Below are positions 6,033 through 10,874 of a DNA stretch of 10,874 nt, piece by piece. Positions within the stretch are counted from its first letter, which is position 1. Every line of letters begins with the position of its first letter. Both the position numbers and the translations under genes were made by a program. Under the pieces are notes generated by a model. It worked only from the letters and a program-made list of their open reading frames with translations. It ran no database searches and was not told the origin of the DNA. Source of the DNA: Alistipes sp. (GTDB lineage: Bacteria > Bacteroidota > Bacteroidia > Bacteroidales > Rikenellaceae); NCBI GenBank assembly GCA_017559685.1, contig JAFYQY010000135.1:1-10874 (forward strand), written 5' to 3'.

Positions 6033-7286
6033 CTATTTGTTGCCCTTAGCGGTAAAGACCTTCGACTTGTAGATAATCTCGTAGTCGAGCGAACGGTCGT
6101 TCAATACGAAAATCTGATACTTCTTGCCGCCCTTGAATACACGCACTACGATGTGTCCCGCAGGACGAATTGCATCGGCAAGACCCTTCTCCTTGAGCTT
6201 TGCGAGATTCTCCTCGGTCATACCTGCAGGGAATACCTCGGTTACGCCCTGTTTGTTGATGCGCTTCATTGCGTTAGGGTGCGGGTGATACAAATCCCAA
6301 ACAGGCAAAACGATAGCGTTTGCGTTCAGCGCCTTGAGCAAGTTCTCGTTCATCGAGTCACGATAGCCGTGGTGGTCTGCCACTGCAACATCTACGGCGC
6401 CGATAACCTTGCTAACAGGTGTCTGCACATCGATCCAGTAGTTGTTCTTCTTTTTCGAGTATGTGCCACCGATGTCGCCACCCATATAGTATGCGAAATT
6501 GCCATATTCGAGACGGAATACGCAACTCGACGAGTTCTCGTTGAGCGCTGCACTCTCGGGAGCCTCTGGGCCGATTACGGGACGAATTTCGTTGCCCTTG
6601 CCTGTCCAGATATTTCCATTACCCGCAACGTTCTGAATGCGGAACGTAGGGTATGCCTCGGCGCTCGACTTCAATACGAGTTGCTTGTCCGAGCCTACGG
6701 CGAACTGCTCCATCTTCAAACCCTGCTTTTCACGCTCCTTTACGAGCTTGTGGTAGTTCTGAAAGAGCTTACCATTTCGCTTGCGGAACTCTTCGGCAGT
6801 AGGGTAGTCGTAGTTTGGATAACCACGGTCAATCAAGGTGTGGATAGGCACAAGGTTTGCGAGGTGAGTCATACCTGTATATATATAAGGTTTGCCCTCG
6901 ACCTTGATAGCGAGCTTGTCGAGCTTGCCGTAGTGTTCGGCGTCGAAGTGCGAAATCATCGCATAGTCGAGATAGAGCTCCTTCTTCAACGGCTTCGAGA
7001 AGTGCTCGATGTAGCGAGCAATCCACTCGGCAGGAGTCTTGTCGGCGCTCGGTACAGCAGGCATAATCTTCTTGTGCTTCCAGCGTGTAGCATCGCCCAA
7101 GTCGCCCGCATCGACCAACATACGTGTGCCATCGGGCAAAAGGTAGAATATTGCGCTGCCACGACCTGTGCTGATGTGGTGGATGTCGAGCGTGCCTTTG
7201 CTCCACGGCTTCAACTGCTTTGGCTTAGCCTCTACAGCCGAGAGAGCTAAAACAATAGCTACGATAGTGAGAAATACTCTTTTCAT
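6033..7286 (-). CDS. Exported metallo-beta-lactamase-fold hydrolase, ComEC/Rec2-like
   Basis: From the ATG at 7286 the protein has 417 aa and begins with a clear signal peptide, MKRVFLTIVAIVLALSAVEA; an upstream in-frame TTG at 7307 would spoil this and is not used. The fold is suggested by HHISTGRGSAIFYLLPDGTRMLVDAG (36-61; quoted in part: LPDGTRMLVDAG at 50-61), then the metal-site motif SHFDAEHYG (112-120). These are followed by SSSCVFRLEYGNF and YMGGD (252-271, Asp271) and ADHHGYRDS (303-311). This order matches the detached MBL domain of ComEC/Rec2-like proteins. The motif reads HxDxEH where relatives usually have HxDxDH or HxHxDH, with Glu117 in place of Asp. Lacking the ComEC membrane channel, it is probably a periplasmic hydrolase of unknown substrate. 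It follows the TPR gene after 65 bp that contain a terminator hairpin, and I see no promoter of its own. Confidence 0.82.
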   Translation of the reverse strand: MKRVFLTIVAIVLALSAVEAKPKQLKPWSKGTLDIHHISTGRGSAIFYLLPDGTRMLVDAGDLGDATRWKHKKIMPAVPSADKTPAEWIARYIEHFSKPLKKELYLDYAMISHFDAEHYGKLDKLAIKVEGKPYIYTGMTHLANLVPIHTLIDRGYPNYDYPTAEEFRKRNGKLFQNYHKLVKEREKQGLKMEQFAVGSDKQLVLKSSAEAYPTFRIQNVAGNGNIWTGKGNEIRPVIGPEAPESAALNENSSSCVFRLEYGNFAYYMGGDIGGTYSKKKNNYWIDVQTPVSKVIGAVDVAVADHHGYRDSMNENLLKALNANAIVLPVWDLYHPHPNAMKRINKQGVTEVFPAGMTEENLAKLKEKGLADAIRPAGHIVVRVFKGGKKYQIFVLNDRSLDYEIIYKSKVFTAKGNK

Positions 7287-7302
7287 AATCTTTGTGGGAT
7301 AA

Positions 7303-7338
7303 TACAAAAGGGGCTATTCGTTGTAGAATAACCCCTTT
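7303..7338 (-). terminator. Hairpin terminator after the TPR gene, minus strand
   Basis: On the minus strand AAAGGGG (7338-7332) pairs with CCCCTTT (7313-7307), and GAATA/TATTC pair inside it with one internal mismatch and a 6-nt loop. TTTTGTATTAT follows the stem. It lies 13 bp after the TPR stop and ends only about 20 bp before the metallo-hydrolase start, so it may attenuate rather than fully block readthrough into that gene. Confidence 0.72.
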
Positions 7339-7351
7339 GTAGTGTTGTTGA

Positions 7352-8689
7352 TTACTGGATGCCCTTCAACTTCTTGAACAAAGCGTTGTACTTGTTGTAC
7401 TTCTCCATAATGCCATCCTCGTTACGGAGACGGAAGCAGAGAACCTTCAAGTACTCAGCGCAGTCTACGCTCTCAGGCTTCAACTCCATAGCCTTCTCCA
7501 GCCAAGGCAACGACTTCATATAAGCCGCATTAACCTCAGCCAAACCAGCCTGGTACTCCTCCTGCGAGTTGATGCTGTCGAGACGAGAGTTGAATGTACG
7601 GTTAGCCTCATCGCCCTTAGCCATATAGAAATAGCCGAGGTAGAAGTTGGTGTCGTAGTCGTTTGGCTTCAAATCGTTAATCTTGAGGAACGACTTGATG
7701 CACTCGTCGAAGTTCTTCAACTTGAAGAATACCTGACCACGAGCAAACCAAAGGTCTGCGTTGTCCTGTTTCTCGGCGAGCATCTTGTCGATGCGCTCAA
7801 CCAAGTCTGCAGGGTCGCCTACGCCCTCCTCCGAGGTGTAGAGCTGAATCAAACCCTCCATAATGCGCTCGTTGCGTGGATACTTCTCGATACCCTCCAA
7901 CAAAGCATTCTTTGCCTTGATGAGGTACTCCTTGTCTGCCTTACGCTGACCGTAGTAGCAGTGGAACAAGAAGTAGTAGAGGTTGCCCTGCTCGTCGTTG
8001 TAACCGAGCTCCTTAGCCTTTGTCAAGTACTGCTCGCCATCAACGAAGTACTGAACATCCTGCGCACCGAGGAATGCAGCCAACTGACCTGCGAAGAAGT
8101 AGTAGCGAGGATCAACCTTGCCAATAGCAGGGTTCTCCTGCAAACCTACAGCCTTCATATAGGCGTCGATAGCAGTCTTGTACTCGGTGATGTCGAGACT
8201 TACCGAACCCAACTCCGAGTAGTGGTTGATAAGAATCTCCAAAGTAGTCTTAATCTTAGCTGCCGAAGCATGATCCAACTCGTAAGCCTTCAAGAATGCC
8301 TCCTTGGCGATATCGTAAGCGTTGTCGATAACGCTCTTCTTGATGCTCCAAGCTGCAACCTTGCCACCCTTTGTGTGAACATCGATCCACTCGAACTTGT
8401 AAACGTCGTTCACAACCTCGGTAGCCTCTGCGCCAACGCTCATAGGCAACATTGTTGCATCGAGACCCGAGAAGATATTCTTTGTAGGAGCAACGATAGC
8501 GTCTACGCAAATCTTACCACGGTTGAACCAAGTAGCCGACTTCTCCGACTTCTTTGGGTTTGCGATATCTGCATCGCTCTTTGCCAACTTAGCCTTGTGA
8601 GCCTCGCTGTTAATCTTCTGTGCTGTAGCTGCAGGAACTGCGAGAGTTGCCAATGCTGCTACCAATGTTATAATCCTTTTCATATTCAT
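7352..8689 (-). CDS. Secreted tetratricopeptide-repeat protein
   Basis: The 445-aa product starts with a signal peptide (MNMKRIITLVAALATLAVPAATA, likely cut before Gln24) and has no lipobox Cys, so it is predicted to be soluble in the periplasm. The rest is mostly helical with TPR-like pairs. The clearest are at about 310-345 (ADLWFARGQVFFKLKNFDE, then CIKSFLKINDLKPNDYDTN) and the following GYFYMAKGDEA helix. A less typical segment at about 50-115 separates the signal from the repeats. A second Met two codons in (8683) is an equally possible start. It begins 24 bp after the gyrA stop on the same strand, so it is probably in the gyrA transcript. A TPR gene behind gyrA is, as far as I recall, common in Bacteroidales. 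TPR domains bind proteins; no partner or enzymatic role can be read. Confidence 0.85.
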   Translation of the reverse strand: MNMKRIITLVAALATLAVPAATAQKINSEAHKAKLAKSDADIANPKKSEKSATWFNRGKICVDAIVAPTKNIFSGLDATMLPMSVGAEATEVVNDVYKFEWIDVHTKGGKVAAWSIKKSVIDNAYDIAKEAFLKAYELDHASAAKIKTTLEILINHYSELGSVSLDITEYKTAIDAYMKAVGLQENPAIGKVDPRYYFFAGQLAAFLGAQDVQYFVDGEQYLTKAKELGYNDEQGNLYYFLFHCYYGQRKADKEYLIKAKNALLEGIEKYPRNERIMEGLIQLYTSEEGVGDPADLVERIDKMLAEKQDNADLWFARGQVFFKLKNFDECIKSFLKINDLKPNDYDTNFYLGYFYMAKGDEANRTFNSRLDSINSQEEYQAGLAEVNAAYMKSLPWLEKAMELKPESVDCAEYLKVLCFRLRNEDGIMEKYNKYNALFKKLKGIQ

Positions 8690-8713
8690 ATAACGGTTAA
8701 ATGGTTGATATTG

Positions 8714-10874
8714 TTATTCGTTTGTTGGAGTCTCGGTAGCAACCTCTGCTGGAGTCTCTGCACCCTCTGCTGTTGCGCCCTCAACTACTGCGCCCTCAGC
8801 GAGCTCCTCCTCCTCGGTCACAGGAACTACTGCCACCGATGCAATCTCATCGCCCTCACGGAGGTTGATGATACGTACACCCTGTGTTGCACGACCTGCT
8901 ACACGAATCTGCTCGATCGAAGTGCGGATAGTGATACCCGAACGGTTGATAATCATCAAGTCGTTATCGTCGGTTACAGCCTTGATAGCTACCAACTCGC
9001 CGGTCTTCTCGGTGATATTGATAGTCTTAACACCCTTACCACCACGGTTTGTGATGCGGTACTCATCGAGGTCTGTACGCTTACCGTAACCGTTAGCCGA
9101 GAGTACGAGTACGTTCTCGTTCGAATCTGGCTCGATGCAAATCATACCGATAGCCTCGTTGTCGCCCTCGAGCGATACACCACGCACACCGATTGAAGTA
9201 CGGCCTACCTCACGAACTGTAGTCTCGTTGAAGCGGATAGCCTTACCCTCACGAGTTGCAATCATAATCTCTGCAGCACCGCTTGTGAGCTTAGCCTCGA
9301 TAAGACGGTCGCCCTCACGCACCTCGATAGCGTTGATACCATTTGTACGAGGACGAGAGTAAGCCTCCAACTTAGTCTTCTTAACGGTACCGTTCTTGGT
9401 ACACATTATAATATAGTTAGAGTTGATATACTCCTCGTCGTTGAGCTTCTTGCAGTTGATGTATGCACGAACCTTATCATCTGGCTCGATGTTGATGATG
9501 TTCTGGATAGCACGACCCTTCGACGAACGTGTGCCCTCAGGAATCTCGTAAACCTTCAACCAGAAGCAACGTCCCTTCTCGGTGAAGAACATCATTGTAT
9601 TGTGCATCGAAGCAACATAGATGTGCTCGATGAAGTCCTCGTCACGGGTAGCCGATCCCTTCATACCAACACCACCACGGTTCTGGGTGCGGTAGTCAGC
9701 CAACGAAGTACGCTTGATGTAGCCGAGGTGCGAAATGGTGATAACCATATCCTCGTCAGCGTAGAAGTCCTCTGGGTTGAACTCCTCCGAAGCGTAGATA
9801 ATCTCCGAACGACGCTCGTCGCCATACTTCTCACGAATCTCGATCAACTCGTCCTTAACGATGCCGAACTGCATCGACTCGTCTGCAAGAACTGCGGTCA
9901 AGTAGTCGATAGTGTTCTGCAACTCGTTGTGCTCGTTCTGGAGCTTCTCACGCTCCAATCCTGCCAACGCACGCAACTTCATCTCGACGATAGCTGCGGT
10001 CTGCAAGTCGGTCAAACCAAAACGCTCCGAGAGGGTAGCCTTTGCAAGATCAACGCTCTTCGAGGTCTTGATAATCTGTACAACCTCGTCGATGTTGTCC
10101 TGTGCGATAAGCAAGCCCTGAACGATGTGCATACGCTCCTCAGCCTTACGCAAGTCGTAACGGCTACGACGTACAACAACCTCGTGACGGTGGTTTACGA
10201 AGTGGCGGATAAGGTCGAGCAAGTTCAAAGTCTGTGGACGACCGTTTACCAATGCGATGTTGTTTACCGAGAACGAAGTCTGCAACTCGGTGTGCTTGAA
10301 CAACATATTCAAAACAACGTTAGCTACAGCATCCTGCTTCAATGTAACAACTACACGTGTACCCTGACGGTCCGACTCGTCGTTTACGTCTGCGATACCC
10401 TCCAAGCGACCCTCCTTTGTGAGAGTTGCGATGTGCTTGATCATCTCCTGCTTGTTTACCATATAAGGAATCTCGGTGAAGATGAGCTGGGTACGACCTG
10501 TTGCTGTGGTCTCAACCTCGTGGCGAGCACGCATTACTACACGACCACGACCAGTCAAGAGAGCCTCCTTAACACCCTCGTAGCCATAGATGATGGCGCC
10601 GGTTGGGAAGTCAGGGCCCTTAACAAAGTGGAGCAAATCCTCGCAAGTGCACTCGCGGTTGTCGATGTATGCGCAGCAAGCATCGATAACCTCCGAGAGG
10701 TTGTGCGGTGCCATATTGGTTGCCATACCTACGGCGATACCGCTTGCACCATTAACGAGCAACAACGGAATCTTTGTAGGGAGTACGGTAGGCTCCTTCT
10801 GAGTGTCATCGAAGTTCATGGTCCAATCGATAGTCTCCTTGTCGATGTCGGCCATAACCTCGTTAGTGATCTTC
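8714..10874 (-). CDS. gyrA: DNA gyrase subunit A, 5' end outside the window
   Basis: GyrA is the cleavage-and-wrapping subunit of the A2B2 gyrase that introduces negative supercoils. The frame is open to the right edge, entering with KITNEVMADIDKETID, so roughly the first 130 residues, including the quinolone region and catalytic Tyr, are missing here. ATG 10855 is internal, not the start. Counting from that Met, TVLPTKIPLLLVNGASGIAVG is cut by the text limit here but lies at 23-43 and is diagnostic. The tower and coiled coil run to about 345. The six-bladed DNA-wrapping domain runs from about 365 to 670, with the GyrA-box position occupied by QNRGGVG (391-397) and a related NRGGKG later. The end is an acidic, Ala/Glu/Thr-rich tail. 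GyrA rather than ParC is favoured by the box-like motif and acidic tail. Confidence 0.95.
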   Translation of the reverse strand, partial: KITNEVMADIDKETIDWTMNFDDTQKEPTVLPTKIPLLLVNGASGIAVGMATNMAPHNLSEVIDACCAYIDNRECTCEDLLHFVKGPDFPTGAIIYGYEGVKEALLTGRGRVVMRARHEVETTATGRTQLIFTEIPYMVNKQEMIKHIATLTKEGRLEGIADVNDESDRQGTRVVVTLKQDAVANVVLNMLFKHTELQTSFSVNNIALVNGRPQTLNLLDLIRHFVNHRHEVVVRRSRYDLRKAEERMHIVQGLLIAQDNIDEVVQIIKTSKSVDLAKATLSERFGLTDLQTAAIVEMKLRALAGLEREKLQNEHNELQNTIDYLTAVLADESMQFGIVKDELIEIREKYGDERRSEIIYASEEFNPEDFYADEDMVITISHLGYIKRTSLADYRTQNRGGVGMKGSATRDEDFIEHIYVASMHNTMMFFTEKGRCFWLKVYEIPEGTRSSKGRAIQNIINIEPDDKVRAYINCKKLNDEEYINSNYIIMCTKNGTVKKTKLEAYSRPRTNGINAIEVREGDRLIEAKLTSGAAEIMIATREGKAIRFNETTVREVGRTSIGVRGVSLEGDNEAIGMICIEPDSNENVLVLSANGYGKRTDLDEYRITNRGGKGVKTINITEKTGELVAIKAVTDDNDLMIINRSGITIRTSIEQIRVAGRATQGVRIINLREGDEIASVAVVPVTEEEELAEGAVVEGATAEGAETPAEVATETPTNE

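Noticed and set aside
6012..7250. Long plus-strand open frame opposite the metallo-hydrolase, and a similar one at 7961-9196 opposite the TPR gene and gyrA
   Set aside because: Both lie exactly antisense to genes with clear domains, span gene boundaries and encode Leu/Cys/Arg/Val-rich sequence without recognisable motifs, as expected from strong codon bias on the other strand.
7287..7307. TTG 7307 as the start of the metallo-hydrolase
   Set aside because: It would place seven non-typical residues before a well-formed signal peptide, and it overlaps the terminator hairpin. ATG 7286 is preferred.

Overview
This window looks chromosomal and comes from a member of the Bacteroidales, most likely Alistipes or a close Rikenellaceae relative. 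The order call rests on visible features: promoters that fit the Bacteroidetes TTTG / TAnnTTTG consensus, A/T-rich gene leaders without clear Shine-Dalgarno sites, a long (312 aa) NusB followed by yajC, a GyrA with a Bacteroidetes-style acidic tail, and a four-helix-bundle protein with the C-terminal 'suffix' typical of this phylum. The genus is inferred and was not tested by comparison.

Left end (1-965): this is the most unusual part. One small gene for a four-helix-bundle (S23/IVP-like) protein (240-782) is flanked on both sides by arrays of a 10-bp element, TCCYATCAAR. Small hairpins of two stem types interrupt the arrays, always set between decamers. At the extreme left edge the decamer appears in the opposite orientation as a perfect tandem run. 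The gene's promoter starts just after the left array and lies so close to the ATG that the mRNA is probably leaderless. The right array lies between the gene and the nusB promoter. No rRNA, reverse transcriptase, transposase or Cas gene is present, so the gene-plus-repeat unit is not explained by the best-known relatives of this protein family.

Region 897-4722 (+ strand): nusB (rRNA antitermination) and yajC (Sec translocon accessory protein) form an apparent operon from a recognisable promoter. A 229-bp intergenic region follows, holding an 81-bp imperfect palindrome, a run of eight G and a 9-bp tandem repeat. Then comes an exported family 3 glycoside hydrolase ending at a strong intrinsic terminator.

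Region 4782-6016 (+ strand): a membrane cation:proton antiporter gene, ending at a 12-bp-stem terminator that is shared with the genes converging from the right.

Region 6033-10874 (- strand): reading right to left, gyrA (5' end outside the window), a secreted TPR-repeat protein only 24 bp downstream, a hairpin terminator, then an exported metallo-beta-lactamase-fold protein of the ComEC/Rec2-like type. The gyrA-TPR pair is probably one transcript. The metallo-hydrolase has no recognisable promoter of its own and may depend on readthrough.

Apart from the left-end unit and the palindrome near 2380, the genes are ordinary housekeeping, envelope and carbohydrate-use genes. Long open frames opposite the GH3, metallo-hydrolase, TPR and gyrA genes are codon-bias shadows and are not annotated.
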